Part shown: positions 8,237 to 18,363 of the stretch, piece by piece
Layout of the letters: the number at the start of each line of letters is the position of its first letter
Position numbering within the stretch: position 1 is the stretch's first letter
From: Erythrobacter sp. QSSC1-22B
GTDB taxonomy: Bacteria; Pseudomonadota; Alphaproteobacteria; Sphingomonadales; Sphingomonadaceae
Reading direction: 5' to 3'
Assembly (NCBI RefSeq): GCF_001678665.1
Contig: NZ_LZRP01000008.1
Coordinates: forward strand, 1-64,000
DNA length: 64,000 nucleotides
Notes under the pieces: model-generated
Databases searched by the model: none
The model's input: only the letters and a program-made list of their open reading frames with translations
Told to the model about the DNA's origin: nothing
Translations under genes and position numbers: made by a program

Positions 8237-9132
8237 GCGCGACGCTCCCAGCCCGCATCGCCGCCATGGCCGAGACCACGGCGCGCCCCGAGGTGCTCGC
8301 CTTTGCGCGAATGCTGGCCGAGGAGGCGGGTGCCAGCGCGGTGCTGTTCTACGGCTCCAACCTGCGCAGGGGTTCGCTCGAGGGGGTGCTCGATTTCTAC
8401 CTGCTGCTGCCCGGCCCTCAGCGCGAGCGGATCTGGCCGCGGGTAAGCTATCGCGAATGGGCGCACGGCGGCGCGACGTTGCGCGCGAAAATCGCCACCA
8501 TGTCGCTCGAGCAATTCGCCCGCGCCGCAGCAGGGCGCTCGCACGACACCACGATCTGGGCGCGCTTCGTCCAGCCCTCCGCGCTGGTCTGGTCTGCCGA
8601 CCAGCCTGCCCGCACGCAGACGCTCGCCGCGCTCGCCGAAGCAGCGCAGACCGCCGCGCGGCTCGCAGCCGCGCTGGGCCCCGCACAGGGCCCCGCGCAG
8701 GACTATTGGCGCGCGCTGTTTCGCGCCACCTACCGCGCCGAATTCCGGATCGAGCAGCCGGGTCGCGAGGAGTCGATCCTCTCGGCCAATCCGGCGCATT
8801 TCGCAGGGTTGCTTGCTTTGGCGTGGGAGGCGCAGGGGCTCGGGTTCGAGCGCGAGGGCGAACGCCTGCGCCCGCAGCTCTCCGCGTCCGAACGCCGTAG
8901 CTTGCTGCGCTGGTGGCGCCTGCGCCGCCGCGCGGGCAAGCCGCTCAACATCCTCCGTCTCGCCAAGGCGACCGCGACCTTCGAGGGCGCGGCGGCCTAT
9001 GGCGCGTGGAAGCTAGAGCGGCACACCGGGCTGAAGCTGGAAGTCACGCCGTTCCGAGAAAAACACCCGCTGCTGGCGATGCCCGGCGCGGCATGGGAAT
9101 TGTGGCGCGCTCGGAGCAGCCGACGCGGCTAG
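8233..9132 (+). CDS. Tam41-like CDP-diacylglycerol synthase candidate
   Basis: A 299-residue soluble protein with a nucleotidyltransferase-like start: FYGSNLRRG followed by VLDFYLLLPG (residues about 37-58). This matches the YGSG...MLDFVF pattern of mitochondrial Tam41/MMP37, which makes CDP-diacylglycerol from phosphatidic acid and CTP. Further matches in order are the WARFVQPSALVW segment (compare LYxAGRLxKPV), ATYRAEFRIEQPG (compare LSYSGDFRM), ANPAHFAGLL (compare PNIAHFREL), and a C-terminal helical part with LAKATATFEGAAAYG. These correspondences come from memory and were not aligned by program. GTG at 8233 overlaps the kinase stop; ATG at 8266 is an alternative start. The lipid-kinase neighbour fits a DAG to PA to CDP-DAG route. 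It could instead be a nucleotidyltransferase with another substrate. Confidence 0.6.
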   Translation: MSATLPARIAAMAETTARPEVLAFARMLAEEAGASAVLFYGSNLRRGSLEGVLDFYLLLPGPQRERIWPRVSYREWAHGGATLRAKIATMSLEQFARAAAGRSHDTTIWARFVQPSALVWSADQPARTQTLAALAEAAQTAARLAAALGPAQGPAQDYWRALFRATYRAEFRIEQPGREESILSANPAHFAGLLALAWEAQGLGFEREGERLRPQLSASERRSLLRWWRLRRRAGKPLNILRLAKATATFEGAAAYGAWKLERHTGLKLEVTPFREKHPLLAMPGAAWELWRARSSRRG

Positions 9133-9156
9133 GATCGACCCGCAGCCAATTCGCGA

Positions 9157-9648
9157 TCACATGTAGCGCATGTTGATCGTGATCCGCTCGACGCCGCTGC
9201 CGACATCGAAGCCGACCTTCTTATAGCTCGGCTTGCCCAGATTGAAGATGTTGATGCTGGGGTTGTTCGACATCGCGCCGCCATCGGTCGACAGATCGGT
9301 CTTGCCGTTGTTGTTGACGTCGTGGCGCACCGCGATCCCGTAATGGCCTGATGCGGGCAGCGGGACGCAGACCCGCATCGTGCCGGCGCGCGCCGGCATC
9401 TCGATGCGGTTGATCCAGCGGCCCTTGTTCAGCCAGTCGCGGTCGGTCGCGCGATAGCTCTGGATCCGCATGGTGCCGCGGCTCTGCGAGACGCCGTTGA
9501 TCGTCACCATGACCGAGGGGCCTGCCCCTGCGGCGCATTGCGCCGGGTTGTTTGGAATGGTCTGGCGGTACTGCGCCTGCGCGGTAACCGCGGTCGCGCC
9601 AAGCGCGAGGGCAAGCGTTCCGCCAAGGGCGATGAAAGTCCTGTTCAT
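9157..9648 (-). CDS. DUF2141 family exported protein
   Basis: A 163-residue protein with a signal peptide (residues 1-27, ending VTAQAQ) and a DUF2141 domain: MPARAGTMRVCVPLPASG and the IAVRHDVNNNGKTDLS segment, which is characteristic of the family, followed by the conserved SNNP. The function of DUF2141 proteins is unknown. The start ATG at 9648 is set by the signal peptide; no clear ribosome-binding site precedes it. It converges with the Tam41-like gene and is divergent from rpe. Confidence 0.8.
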   Translation of the reverse strand: MNRTFIALGGTLALALGATAVTAQAQYRQTIPNNPAQCAAGAGPSVMVTINGVSQSRGTMRIQSYRATDRDWLNKGRWINRIEMPARAGTMRVCVPLPASGHYGIAVRHDVNNNGKTDLSTDGGAMSNNPSINIFNLGKPSYKKVGFDVGSGVERITINMRYM

Positions 9649-9745
9649 GTCGATTGTCCGAATTGCCGGAGGCGCAGCCTCCCGATTTGCATCTGTTGTG
9701 GGCCTTTGGCCCTGAATTGCGGCTGAATTGACACGCGTTGCGGTT

Positions 9746-9778
9746 GCCGGGCGGGTGCCGGGCGGGTGCCGGGCGGGT
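9746..9778. repeat. Three tandem copies of an 11-bp GC-rich unit
   Basis: GCCGGGCGGGT is repeated exactly at 9746-9756, 9757-9767 and 9768-9778, with a partial fourth copy after. It lies in the 264-bp gap between the divergent DUF2141 and rpe genes. Slippage-type expansion is likely, and it could change promoter spacing; nothing else is recognisable in this gap. Confidence 0.8.
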
Positions 9779-9912
9779 GCGGGGCCAGTGCAGGGAGTGT
9801 CCCGCAGCGGCACAGGTCTTCCGCGAACCGGGGAAAACACATGGCCACCGCCTTGTTAACCGCACTGTCACCCCGGTAACGCCGCCACGTCGACCCTCGC
9901 CACGGTCCCACC

Positions 9913-10578
9913 ATGCCCATGACCACACCTCTGATTGCCCCCTCCATCCTTTCCGCCGATTTCGCCCGGCTGGGCGAAGAGGTGCGCGCGATCGACGCGG
10001 CCGGTGCGGACTGGATTCATGTCGATGTGATGGACGGCCATTTCGTCCCCAATATCACCATTGGCCCGCAGGTGATCAAGGCGCTGCGTCCGCACAGTAC
10101 CAAGCCCTTCGACGTCCATCTGATGATCGCGCCGATCGACAGCTATCTCGAAGCCTTCGCCGAAGCGGGCGCCGATCACATCACCGTCCATCCCGAGGCC
10201 GGGCCGCATATCCACCGCACGCTGCAGGCGATCCGCGGGCTTGGCAAGAAGGCGGGCGTGGTGCTCAACCCGGGCACCCCGGTCGAGGTGCTCGACAATC
10301 TGATGGACCTGGTCGATCTGGTGCTGGTGATGAGCGTCAACCCCGGCTTCGGCGGGCAGAGCTTCATCTCCTCGCAGCTGGCCAAGGTCGAGGCGATCCG
10401 CCGCCGCATCGACGCCACCGGGCGCGCGATTCATCTCGAGGTCGATGGCGGGGTCAATCCCGAGACCGCGCGCCAGTGCGTCGAAGCCGGCGCCGATGTG
10501 CTGGTTGCTGGCTCCGCAACCTTCACGGGCGGGCCCGATCGCTACGCGGCGAACATCGCCGCGCTGAAGGGCGCCTGA
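9913..10578 (+). CDS. rpe: Ribulose-phosphate 3-epimerase
   Basis: Interconverts ribulose 5-phosphate and xylulose 5-phosphate in the pentose phosphate pathway. The 221-residue TIM barrel shows all family motifs: APSILSADF at the start, [17 protein letters not shown] carrying metal-binding His and Asp, HLMI at the second metal His position, [12 protein letters not shown] at the phosphate site, and EVDGGV with the catalytic Asp. Length is normal. No clear ribosome-binding site precedes ATG 9913; ATG 9919 is an alternative. The stop overlaps the start of the heparinase-like gene (TGATG), so they are coupled. Confidence 0.96.
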   Translation: MPMTTPLIAPSILSADFARLGEEVRAIDAAGADWIHVDVMDGHFVPNITIGPQVIKALRPHSTKPFDVHLMIAPIDSYLEAFAEAGADHITVHPEAGPHIHRTLQAIRGLGKKAGVVLNPGTPVEVLDNLMDLVDLVLVMSVNPGFGGQSFISSQLAKVEAIRRRIDATGRAIHLEVDGGVNPETARQCVEAGADVLVAGSATFTGGPDRYAANIAALKGA

Positions 10579-12515
10579 TGGACGACGGCCTGCGCACGCT
10601 CAAGCGCTCGCACGAGCACGAGCAGGGCGCCGGGCCGAGCGCGGGCAGTATCTTCCCGCTTGGCACCGATGAAGAACCCACCGCGCTCCCCGCGGATGAC
10701 GCGACGCTCACCGAAACCCCCCCGCTCGACAATTCGCGCGCGCTGGCGCTGGCCGATTTCGCCCCGGTCGCAACGGGTCCGGTCGATGCGGCGCTGCGCT
10801 GGGCCTATCGCATCGGCGTGCCCGGCGCGCTGCTCGCCGCGCCGTTCCGCAAGCCCGCCAGATTGCGCCTGCTCGCCACCGTCGAATCGCCGCTCGCGGG
10901 CGACCGCGCCGCGGGTATGGCGCTGCGCTCGGGCCATTTCCTCGTCCATGGCGTTCGCGCGCCGATCGCGCAGATGGATTTCAGCTCGTCCGCGCGGCTG
11001 ACCCCGCCCTTTGCGCGCGTCGTCCACGGCTTTTCCTGGCTGCGCGACCTGTCGTGCGCGGCCTCGCGCGAACAGGGCGTCCCCGCGGCGGAACGCGTCA
11101 TTCTCGCCTGGCTCGATGCCAATGCCCCGCCCCGCAGCGGCGGCGCGGTGGCCGATCTGGGCGCGCATTTCGCCCATATCGGTCGCGGTCCGGCCTGGAC
11201 CGTCGAATGCGCCGGGCAGCGGCTGCTGGCGTGGCTGGTCCATGCCCCGCTGGTGCTGTCGGGCGCGAATGAGCGGCTGCGCCCGCGCGTGCTCGAAGCG
11301 ATCGCCGCCACCGCGCGCTGGCTCGATCGCCATGTCGAACGCGCCGAGGACGGGCTGGGCGCGCTGACCGGCTGGTGCGCGATTGTTGCCGCCGGGCTGT
11401 TGCTCCCCGATGGTCGCCCGCGGCGGTTGTTCGGCGAGGCCGGGCTGTTGCGCGCGCTCGGCGAAGCGGTCAGCGACGATGGCGGGATGCTGTCGCGCAG
11501 CCCGCTGGCGCAGATGGATGCGATCGCGCTGCTGATCGATCTGCGCGCCTGCTACGAAGCGGTCAAACGCACCCCGCCGCGCGCGCTCGACACCATGCTG
11601 GCGATGCTGTTGCCGCCGCTGCTGGCGCTGCGCCACGGTGATGGCGGGCTGGGCTCGTGGCAGGGCGCGGGCGCGACCTCCGCCGCCACGCTCGCCGCGC
11701 TGGTCGGAGCCAGCGGAGTGCGCGCACGCCCCGGCAAGGACATGCGCCAATGGGGCTACCAGCATGTCGCGCACGGCAAATCGGTGCTCCAGTTCGATGC
11801 CGCGCCGCCGCCGCGCCGCCGCCATGCGCGGTTCGGCTGCGCCTCGACGCTGGCGTTCGAATTTTCGCAAGGGCAACACCGCATCATCGTCAATTGCGGC
11901 GGCGCCGCGCTTGCCGGGGGGCAGGTACCAGCGCGGATCGAGCAGGGGCTGCGCGCCACCGCAGCGCATTCCACACTGGTCCTCGACGATGCCAATTCCA
12001 CCGCGGTCCTGATCAAGGGCGAGATCGGCAAGGGGGTCGAGGAAGTCGACATCACCCGCGCGGTGATCGAACAGCCCGCCCGTCGCAACGGCCAGCCGGG
12101 GCGCAAGGGCACCAGGCTCGAAGCCTGCCACGATGGCTACGCCTCGCGCTTCGCGCTGATCCACCGCCGGATCCTCGTGCTGTCCGAGGATGGCCGCGAA
12201 TTGCGCGGCGAGGATGTCCTCGATCCGGCGGGCAAGCGCGGCCAGCGCGGCAAGATCGGGTTCGCGATCCGCTTCCACATCGGCCCCGGGATCGAACTGG
12301 GGCTGTCCGAAGACCGTCGCGGTGCCGGGCTCGCGCTTCCCGATGGCAGCTATTGGCAGCTGCGGCTGGGCGGCGAGGACAGCGAGCTCGCGATCGAGGA
12401 AAGCCTGTGGGTCGATGGGCAGGGTCGCCCGCAACCGATCCAGCAACTGGTCGTCGAGGGCCTTGCATCGCGCAGCGGGGGACATTTCCCCTGGCTGCTC
12501 AAACAAATGGGGTAA
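10578..12515 (+). CDS. Heparinase II/III-like polysaccharide lyase
   Basis: A 645-residue protein. After about 50 low-complexity residues comes an alpha-helical toroid-like region (about 60-380) and a beta-rich C-terminal heparinase II/III domain (about 400-640; note the conserved [15 protein letters not shown] segment at about 465, the His being typical of the active-site region). No signal peptide is visible, and in this lineage homologues sit between rpe and purH, as here. The substrate is unknown; uronic-acid-containing polysaccharide cleavage is family knowledge. ATG at 10578 overlaps the rpe stop. Confidence 0.8.
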   Translation: MDDGLRTLKRSHEHEQGAGPSAGSIFPLGTDEEPTALPADDATLTETPPLDNSRALALADFAPVATGPVDAALRWAYRIGVPGALLAAPFRKPARLRLLATVESPLAGDRAAGMALRSGHFLVHGVRAPIAQMDFSSSARLTPPFARVVHGFSWLRDLSCAASREQGVPAAERVILAWLDANAPPRSGGAVADLGAHFAHIGRGPAWTVECAGQRLLAWLVHAPLVLSGANERLRPRVLEAIAATARWLDRHVERAEDGLGALTGWCAIVAAGLLLPDGRPRRLFGEAGLLRALGEAVSDDGGMLSRSPLAQMDAIALLIDLRACYEAVKRTPPRALDTMLAMLLPPLLALRHGDGGLGSWQGAGATSAATLAALVGASGVRARPGKDMRQWGYQHVAHGKSVLQFDAAPPPRRRHARFGCASTLAFEFSQGQHRIIVNCGGAALAGGQVPARIEQGLRATAAHSTLVLDDANSTAVLIKGEIGKGVEEVDITRAVIEQPARRNGQPGRKGTRLEACHDGYASRFALIHRRILVLSEDGRELRGEDVLDPAGKRGQRGKIGFAIRFHIGPGIELGLSEDRRGAGLALPDGSYWQLRLGGEDSELAIEESLWVDGQGRPQPIQQLVVEGLASRSGGHFPWLLKQMG

Positions 12516-12520
12516 TTGCG

Positions 12521-14110
12521 TTGAGCGAAGTGAAAATCGAACGGGCGCTGCTGTCGGTGTCCGACAAGAGTGGATTGGTCGAATTGGGCCGCGCGCTGGC
12601 GCAGCGCGGGGTCGAGCTGGTCTCGACCGGCGGTACCGCCAAGGCGCTGCGCGAGGCGGGGCTGGAGGTGCGCGACATTTCCGACCTGACCGAATTTCCC
12701 GAGATGATGGACGGGAGGGTCAAGACGCTGCACCCCAAGGTCCATGGCGGGCTGCTCGCGGTGCGCGACAATCCCGAACACGCCGCCGCGATGCAGGCTC
12801 ACGGGATCGGCGCGATCGATCTGGTGGTGGTCAATCTCTACCCCTTCGCCGCCACCGTCGCCAAGGGCGCCGAGCGGCCCGAGATAATCGGGAACATCGA
12901 TATCGGCGGGCCGAGCATGATCCGCTCGGCAGCGAAGAACCACGCCTTCGTCACCATCGTCACCGATCCTGCCGATTACGACGCGCTGAGCGCCGAACTC
13001 GACGCGCGCGATGGCGCCACCGGGCTCGAGTTTCGCCGTCGCATGGCCGCCAGGGCCTATGCCGCCACCGCCGAATATGATTCGATGATCGCCAGCTGGT
13101 TCGCGCTCGCCGATCAGGGCGAGATGTTCCCCGAACGGATCACCGTGCCGTTCCGCAAGGGCCAGGCGCTGCGCTATGGCGAGAACCCGCACCAGAAGGC
13201 GGCGCTCTACCTGCCTGCCTTCGCGCCCAATGGTTCGCTCGCCGATCATCAGCAGGTGCAGGGCAAGGAGCTGTCGTTCAACAATCTCAACGATGCCGAT
13301 GCCGCGCTCGAGCTGGTCGCCGAATTCCGTGACGGGCCGCCCACCGTGGTGATCGTCAAGCACGCCAACCCGTGCGGCGTGGCGAGCGGTGATACCCTGA
13401 TCGAGGCCTATAATGCCGCGCTGCAATGCGACAGCGTCTCGGCCTTCGGCGGGATCATCGCGGTCAACCGCCCGCTTGACGGCCCCACCGCCGAAGCGAT
13501 CGGCGAGATTTTCACCGAAGTCGTCTGCGCGCCCGCTGCCGACGATGCGGCCAAGGCGGTGTTCGCGAAGAAAAAGAATTTGCGGCTGATCCTCACCGGC
13601 GATCTGCCCGACCCGGCGCGCGGCGGGATGATGCTTCGCACCATCGCCGGCGGCGCGCTGCTGCAGTCGCGCGACGACGGTGCGATCACCGCGGCGCAGC
13701 TCAAGGTGGTGACGAAGCGCGCACCGACCGAACAGGAACTCGCCGACTGCCTGTTTGCCTGGACTGTGGCCAAGCACGTCAAGTCGAACGCGATCGTCTA
13801 TGCGAAGGATGGCGCGACCGCGGGCATTGGCGCCGGCCAGATGAACCGCCGCGATTCGGCGCGGATCGCGGCGTTGAAGGCGCGCGAAGCGGCTGAAACC
13901 TACGGCTGGGCGCAGCCGCGCACGCAGGGTTCGGCGGTCGCCTCGGACGCGTTCTTCCCATTCGCGGACGGGCTGCTCGCTGCGGTCGAGGCCGGCGCCA
14001 GCGCGGTCATCCAGCCGGGCGGCTCGATCCGCGACGACGAGGTCATCGCCGCCGCCGACGCCGCCGGTCTGGCGATGGTCTTCACCGGGATGCGCCACTT
14101 CCGCCATTGA
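12521..14110 (+). CDS. purH: Bifunctional AICAR formyltransferase/IMP cyclohydrolase
   Basis: Catalyses the last two steps of IMP synthesis. The 529-residue protein has the N-terminal MGS-like IMP cyclohydrolase domain ([30 protein letters not shown], residues about 10-75) and the AICAR transformylase domain from about 200, with the KHANPCGVA motif carrying catalytic Lys-His, SAFGGIIA, and the C-terminal [15 protein letters not shown]. The start is TTG at 12521, six bases after the upstream stop, with GGGG nine bases ahead; no ATG fits the conserved N-terminus. Likely co-transcribed with rpe and the heparinase-like gene. Confidence 0.96.
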   Translation: MSEVKIERALLSVSDKSGLVELGRALAQRGVELVSTGGTAKALREAGLEVRDISDLTEFPEMMDGRVKTLHPKVHGGLLAVRDNPEHAAAMQAHGIGAIDLVVVNLYPFAATVAKGAERPEIIGNIDIGGPSMIRSAAKNHAFVTIVTDPADYDALSAELDARDGATGLEFRRRMAARAYAATAEYDSMIASWFALADQGEMFPERITVPFRKGQALRYGENPHQKAALYLPAFAPNGSLADHQQVQGKELSFNNLNDADAALELVAEFRDGPPTVVIVKHANPCGVASGDTLIEAYNAALQCDSVSAFGGIIAVNRPLDGPTAEAIGEIFTEVVCAPAADDAAKAVFAKKKNLRLILTGDLPDPARGGMMLRTIAGGALLQSRDDGAITAAQLKVVTKRAPTEQELADCLFAWTVAKHVKSNAIVYAKDGATAGIGAGQMNRRDSARIAALKAREAAETYGWAQPRTQGSAVASDAFFPFADGLLAAVEAGASAVIQPGGSIRDDEVIAAADAAGLAMVFTGMRHFRH

Positions 14111-14202
14111 ATTGCCTGAACGGCGCACGACATGGGCATTAAGCGAACGGCAAAGTCGGGGGCGCTAGGCCGGGATGGAACACACAACAGAAAGACCCCG
14201 CC

Positions 14203-14322
14203 ATGACCCTCTCCTCCAGAAATCTCTACGTGAACTTCGCGCTCGGCTTCCTCATCGGCGGCCTCGCAGTGGCGTTGAACAACCCTGAGATGAGCGCAAC
14301 CCTCACAAGCGCACTCGCGTAA
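14203..14322 (+). CDS. Small single-span membrane protein
   Basis: A 39-residue ORF starting [16 protein letters not shown], with one hydrophobic segment ([16 protein letters not shown], residues 10-25) and a short polar tail. It lies 92 bp after purH and ends two bases before the msrA start codon, so it is probably co-translated with msrA. The AAAGA stretch upstream of ATG is a modest ribosome-binding site. Function unknown. Support is the clean position between two real genes on the same strand and the membrane-like composition. Confidence 0.55.
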   Translation: MTLSSRNLYVNFALGFLIGGLAVALNNPEMSATLTSALA

Positions 14323-14324
14323 TC

Positions 14325-14999
14325 TTGAAAAAAATACTCCCCGCCGCCGCCCTGATTTTCGCCATTTCGGCGTGTCAGCAACCCGTCGTCGCAGCCGCCA
14401 GCGTGGTCGCTGCACCCCAGGCGGCGCGGGTGGCGGAAGAAGGCTCCGGTCTGCAGACCGCAATCTTCGCGGGTGGTTGTTTCTGGACCGTCGAGGCGGT
14501 TTTCAGCCATGTAGAGGGCGTCCAGAGCGCGGTGTCCGGCTATCATGGCGGCACCAAACGCCAGGCCTCCTACAATCTCGTATCGAGCGGCATCACCGAT
14601 CATGTCGAGGCGGTGAAGGTGGTCTACGATCCCAAGGTGATCCGTTACGACCAGCTGCTGCGGGTCTTCTTCTCGGTCATCGCCGATCCGACGCTCAAGG
14701 ATCGCCAGGGTCCCGATCGCGGCCCGCATTACAACGCGGAGCTGGTGCCGCTGACCGCCGAGCAGCGCCGGGTCGCCACCGCCTATCTCGCGCAGATGAA
14801 GCGTAGCGGCAAATGGGACGCTCCGATTGTCACCCCGGTCGCCGCGGCCAAGACTTTCTACCCCGCCGAAGCCACGCATCAGGATTTCGCGCTTCGCAAC
14901 CCGCGTCATCCCTATGTCGTGCGCTGGGATGTGCCCAAGCTGGCGGCGCTCAAGCGGCTGTATCCGGGCGTCTATCGCTCCGAGTTCAAACCAGGCTGA
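14325..14999 (+). CDS. msrA: Exported peptide-methionine (S)-S-oxide reductase
   Basis: Reduces methionine-S-sulfoxide in proteins. The 224-residue protein has an N-terminal lipoprotein signal (hydrophobic stretch, then the lipobox ISAC with Cys17), so it should act on the periplasmic side of a membrane, unlike cytoplasmic MsrA. The catalytic motif [11 protein letters not shown] places the nucleophile at Cys52, followed by YHGG and the PHYNAELVP segment of the family. The start is TTG at 14325, two bases after the stop of the small membrane gene. An exported MsrB is encoded at 26.1-26.6 kb, which together would cover both sulfoxide isomers. Confidence 0.93.
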   Translation: MKKILPAAALIFAISACQQPVVAAASVVAAPQAARVAEEGSGLQTAIFAGGCFWTVEAVFSHVEGVQSAVSGYHGGTKRQASYNLVSSGITDHVEAVKVVYDPKVIRYDQLLRVFFSVIADPTLKDRQGPDRGPHYNAELVPLTAEQRRVATAYLAQMKRSGKWDAPIVTPVAAAKTFYPAEATHQDFALRNPRHPYVVRWDVPKLAALKRLYPGVYRSEFKPG

Positions 15000-15046
15000 A
15001 CCCCCGCCAGCTTGCAAGCGCGCATCACCCGGCTTACCTCGGTGGG

Positions 15047-15514
15047 ATGGCAACCAAGATACACCAGCACGCCGAGCATTCGGGCGAGGATCTCGCCGCC
15101 GCCGCGCAGCGCACGCTGACCGAGGCGGGCGAACAATGGACCGGGATGCGTGCCTCGGTGTTCGAAGAGCTCGCGCGCCACGATCGCCCGGCGTCTGCCT
15201 ACGACATCGCCGACAATCTTTCGGCCTCGCGCGGCAAGCGGGTCGCGCCCAACAGCGTCTATCGCATCCTCGATCTGTTCGTGCGTACCAATCTCGCCAA
15301 CCGGATCGAAAGCGCGAACGCCTATCTGGTCAACACCCACCCCGGATGCCGCCACGATTGCATCTTCCTGATCTGCGACGATTGCGGGAAAGCCAGCCAT
15401 CTCGACGATCGCCGCGTGACCGATGCGCTGCGTGCGGCCGGGCAGGATGCCGGTTTCGCCGCAGTGCGCCCGGTAGTCGAGCTGCGGGGCTTGTGCCAAA
15501 GCTGCGCCGCCTGA
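15047..15514 (+). CDS. Fur-family regulator, Zur-like
   Basis: A 155-residue metalloregulator. The winged helix spans about residues 20-95 (PASAYDIADNLSASRGKRV then PNSVYRILDLF, the DNA-recognition region). The dimerisation domain has HPGCRHDCIFLICDDCG with one CxxC, and a second CxxC at the C-terminus (CQSCAA), the structural zinc site. The wording around NRIESxNAYL and HPG is closer to Zur than to Fur, so zinc-responsive repression is the best guess. ATG at 15047 follows GGTGGG directly, slightly close. Its targets are not visible here; it precedes dxs by 77 bp. Confidence 0.82.
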   Translation: MATKIHQHAEHSGEDLAAAAQRTLTEAGEQWTGMRASVFEELARHDRPASAYDIADNLSASRGKRVAPNSVYRILDLFVRTNLANRIESANAYLVNTHPGCRHDCIFLICDDCGKASHLDDRRVTDALRAAGQDAGFAAVRPVVELRGLCQSCAA

Positions 15515-15591
15515 GCGGCAATCGTCTGAATGTTCCCGGCGATATCGCGTTCATCGACAGGCTCGAAAAGCCTGTGTAAGGCTATGGTCCT

Positions 15592-17514
15592 ATGAGTCAG
15601 AAACCCCAGACGCCGCTGCTTGATACCGTCGATTTGCCTGTCGACCTTCGCAAACTCGGCAAAGAACAATTGCGCCAGCTGTCCGACGAATTGCGCGACG
15701 AGGTGATCGACGCGGTCGGCTCGACCGGGGGTCATCTGGGCTCCGGGCTCGGCGTGGTCGAGCTCACGGTGGCGATCCATTACGTCTTCGACACGCCGAG
15801 TGACCGGCTGGTCTGGGATGTCGGCCACCAGTGCTATCCGCACAAGATCCTGACCGGTCGCCGCGACCGGATTCGCACGCTGCGTCAGGGCGGCGGGCTC
15901 TCGGGTTTCACCAAGCGCTCCGAAAGTGAATACGATCCCTTCGGTGCGGCGCACAGCTCGACCTCGATCAGCGCGGCGCTGGGTTTCGCCATGGCCAACA
16001 AGATGCAGGGCCAGAATGGTCGCGGCATCGCGGTGATCGGCGATGGTGCGATGAGCGCTGGGATGGCCTACGAGGCGATGAACAACGCCGAGCAGGCGGG
16101 AAATCGCCTGGTGGTGATCCTCAACGACAACGACATGTCGATCGCGCCCCCGGTTGGCGGATTGTCGGCCTATCTGGCGCGAATGGTCTCGAGCAGCGAA
16201 TATCTCGGCCTGCGCAGCCTGGCCTCGAAAGTCGCGCGCAAAATGAGCCGCCGGGTTCATTCCAGCCTCGAGAAGGCCGAGGAATTCACCCGCGGCATGG
16301 TCACCGGCGGGACATTGTTCGAGGAGCTGGGCTTCTATTACGTCGGCCCGATCGACGGCCACAATCTCGACCATCTGATCCCCGTTCTCGAGAATGTCCG
16401 CGATAGCGACCAGGGTCCGGTGCTGGTCCATGTCGTGACCCAGAAGGGCAAGGGCTATGCCCCGGCCGAGAACAGCGCCGACAAATATCACGGCGTACCC
16501 AAATTCGATGTCGTCACCGGCGAGAAGGCGAAGTCCGCCAAGGGTCCGCCCGCCTATCAGAACGTCTTCGGCGACACGCTTTCCAGGCTGGCCGAGAGCG
16601 ATCCGCGGATTTGCGCGATTACCGCCGCCATGCCGGGCGGTACCGGGATCGACCGCTTCGCCGCCGCGCATCCCGACCGCACCTTCGATGTCGGGATTGC
16701 CGAGCAGCACGGGGTGACTTTCGCCGCCGGCCTCGCCGCGCAGGGGATGCGCCCCTTTGCCGCGATCTATTCGACCTTCCTTCAGCGCGCCTACGATCAG
16801 GTGGTCCACGATGTCGCGATCCAGAACCTGCCGGTGCGCTTCGCGATCGACCGTGCCGGGCTGGTCGGCGCCGACGGTGCCACCCATGCGGGCAGCTTCG
16901 ATGTCACCTATCTGTGCACGCTGCCCAATTTCGTCGTGATGGCCGCGGCCGACGAGGCCGAACTGGCCCACATGACCTACACCGCCGCCGAGTACGACGA
17001 CGGCCCGATCGCCTTCCGCTATCCGCGCGGCAATGGCGTGGGCGTCGACCTGCCGGAGACGCTTGAGAAGCTCGCAATCGGCAAGGGCCGGATCGTCCGC
17101 GAGGGCACCAAAGTAGCAATTCTCTCGCTTGGAGCGCGGCTTGCGGAAGCGATGAAGGCGGCCGACCAGCTCGATGCCCGCGGTCTGTCCACCACCGTGG
17201 CGGACATGCGCTTCGCCAAGCCGCTCGACACCGAACTGATCGACCGGCTGATGCGTAGCCACGATGTGGTGGTCACGGTCGAAGAGGGCGCGGTGGGCGG
17301 TCTCGGCGCGCATGTCCTCACCCATGCCAGCGACACCGGGCTGACCGACAGCGGGTTGCGGATTCGCACGATGCGGCTGCCCGATATGTTCCAGGACCAG
17401 AACGACCCGACCACGCAATATGACGAAGCCGGGCTCAACGCCCCGCATATCGTCGAAAAGGTCCTGAGCGCGCTGCAGCATAACAGCACCGGCGTCGAAG
17501 AAGCGCGAGCCTGA
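15592..17514 (+). CDS. dxs: 1-deoxy-D-xylulose-5-phosphate synthase
   Basis: Condenses pyruvate and glyceraldehyde 3-phosphate to start the MEP isoprenoid pathway. The 640-residue thiamine-diphosphate enzyme shows [14 protein letters not shown] near residue 46, [12 protein letters not shown] with the catalytic His, the TPP-binding [17 protein letters not shown]...NDNDMS motif (about 147-185), and [15 protein letters not shown] with the catalytic Glu in the second domain. Length is normal. It ends four bases before the crotonase gene, suggesting co-transcription. In this lineage the pathway feeds carotenoids and ubiquinone. Confidence 0.97.
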   Translation: MSQKPQTPLLDTVDLPVDLRKLGKEQLRQLSDELRDEVIDAVGSTGGHLGSGLGVVELTVAIHYVFDTPSDRLVWDVGHQCYPHKILTGRRDRIRTLRQGGGLSGFTKRSESEYDPFGAAHSSTSISAALGFAMANKMQGQNGRGIAVIGDGAMSAGMAYEAMNNAEQAGNRLVVILNDNDMSIAPPVGGLSAYLARMVSSSEYLGLRSLASKVARKMSRRVHSSLEKAEEFTRGMVTGGTLFEELGFYYVGPIDGHNLDHLIPVLENVRDSDQGPVLVHVVTQKGKGYAPAENSADKYHGVPKFDVVTGEKAKSAKGPPAYQNVFGDTLSRLAESDPRICAITAAMPGGTGIDRFAAAHPDRTFDVGIAEQHGVTFAAGLAAQGMRPFAAIYSTFLQRAYDQVVHDVAIQNLPVRFAIDRAGLVGADGATHAGSFDVTYLCTLPNFVVMAAADEAELAHMTYTAAEYDDGPIAFRYPRGNGVGVDLPETLEKLAIGKGRIVREGTKVAILSLGARLAEAMKAADQLDARGLSTTVADMRFAKPLDTELIDRLMRSHDVVVTVEEGAVGGLGAHVLTHASDTGLTDSGLRIRTMRLPDMFQDQNDPTTQYDEAGLNAPHIVEKVLSALQHNSTGVEEARA

Positions 17515-17518
17515 GCCG

Positions 17519-18316
17519 ATGGGTCTGCTCAAGGTCGAGCGCGCGGGCCATGTCGTAACCCTGACGATCGACCGCGCCGAGACGATGAATCCGCTGGGTG
17601 CAGCGGGCGATGGCGATGCCTTCGTTGCCGCCTGCGATGCGATCGACCGCGATCTCGATGTCCGTTGCGTTATCCTGACCGGCGCCGGACGGGCATTCTC
17701 GGCCGGGGGCGACATCAAGGCGATGAAGGAGCGCAGCGGCTCCTTCGGGGGCACCGCGCCGGGCCTGTCGGACAATTATCGCAACAACATCCACCGCATC
17801 CTGCGCGCGCTCTACGGTCTGCGCGTGCCGCTGATCGCGGCGGTCAACGGCCCCGCGATTGGGCTGGGCTGCGATCTCGCCTGCCTTGGCGATATCCGCA
17901 TCGCCTCGAGCAAGGCGAAGTTCGGGGTGACCTTCCTCAAGCTGGGGATCATCCCCGGCGATGGCGGCACCTGGTTGTTGCCACGCATCATCGGCGAGGC
18001 GCGCGCTTCCGAACTGTTCTACACCGGCGAGGTGATCGACGCCGAGACCGCCTGCGCCTGGGGTCTGGTCAGCCGGGTGGTCGAAGCCGAAGCGCTGATG
18101 GACGAAGCCGGGACGCTGGCCGGCAAGATCGCCGCGATGCCCCCGCACGCTTTGCGTCACGCCAAGAACCTGATGCGGCAGGGACGCGAGACCAGCTACG
18201 ACACCGCGCTCGAGATGGCGGCCAACACGCAGGCGCTGATGCATCTGACCGAGGATCACATGGAAGGCGTCGACGCGCTGATCGAAAAGCGCGCGCCGGA
18301 CTTCAAGGGCCGCTAA
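17519..18316 (+). CDS. Crotonase-superfamily (enoyl-CoA hydratase-like) protein
   Basis: A 265-residue crotonase fold with the two oxyanion-hole regions visible: FSAGGDIKAM (about residue 60) and NGPAIGLGCDLAC (about 112). The two catalytic glutamates of classical enoyl-CoA hydratase are replaced: the first falls on Asp in GLGCDLA and the second on Phe in FGVTFLKLGIIPGDGG. Hydration of 2-enoyl-CoA is therefore doubtful, and an isomerase or other acyl-CoA reaction is more likely. Some crotonase subfamilies naturally lack one or both. It starts four bases after dxs on the same strand. Confidence 0.85.
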   Translation: MGLLKVERAGHVVTLTIDRAETMNPLGAAGDGDAFVAACDAIDRDLDVRCVILTGAGRAFSAGGDIKAMKERSGSFGGTAPGLSDNYRNNIHRILRALYGLRVPLIAAVNGPAIGLGCDLACLGDIRIASSKAKFGVTFLKLGIIPGDGGTWLLPRIIGEARASELFYTGEVIDAETACAWGLVSRVVEAEALMDEAGTLAGKIAAMPPHALRHAKNLMRQGRETSYDTALEMAANTQALMHLTEDHMEGVDALIEKRAPDFKGR

Positions 18317-18329
18317 TCGAGGGGCTGAA

Positions 18330-18363
18330 CTAGCCGATCCAGCGCCCTAGCCGATCCAGCGCC
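18330..18363. repeat. Perfect 17-bp tandem duplication at the NnrU 3' end
   Basis: CTAGCCGATCCAGCGCC occurs at 18330-18346 and again at 18347-18363. The second copy contains the last codons and TAG stop of the minus-strand NnrU gene; the first copy lies just beyond it. It is a recent-looking duplication without effect on the protein. Confidence 0.85.

Noticed and set aside
15322-17775. 817-residue minus-strand ORF over dxs
   Set aside because: Antisense shadow of dxs, whose frame shows all enzyme motifs.
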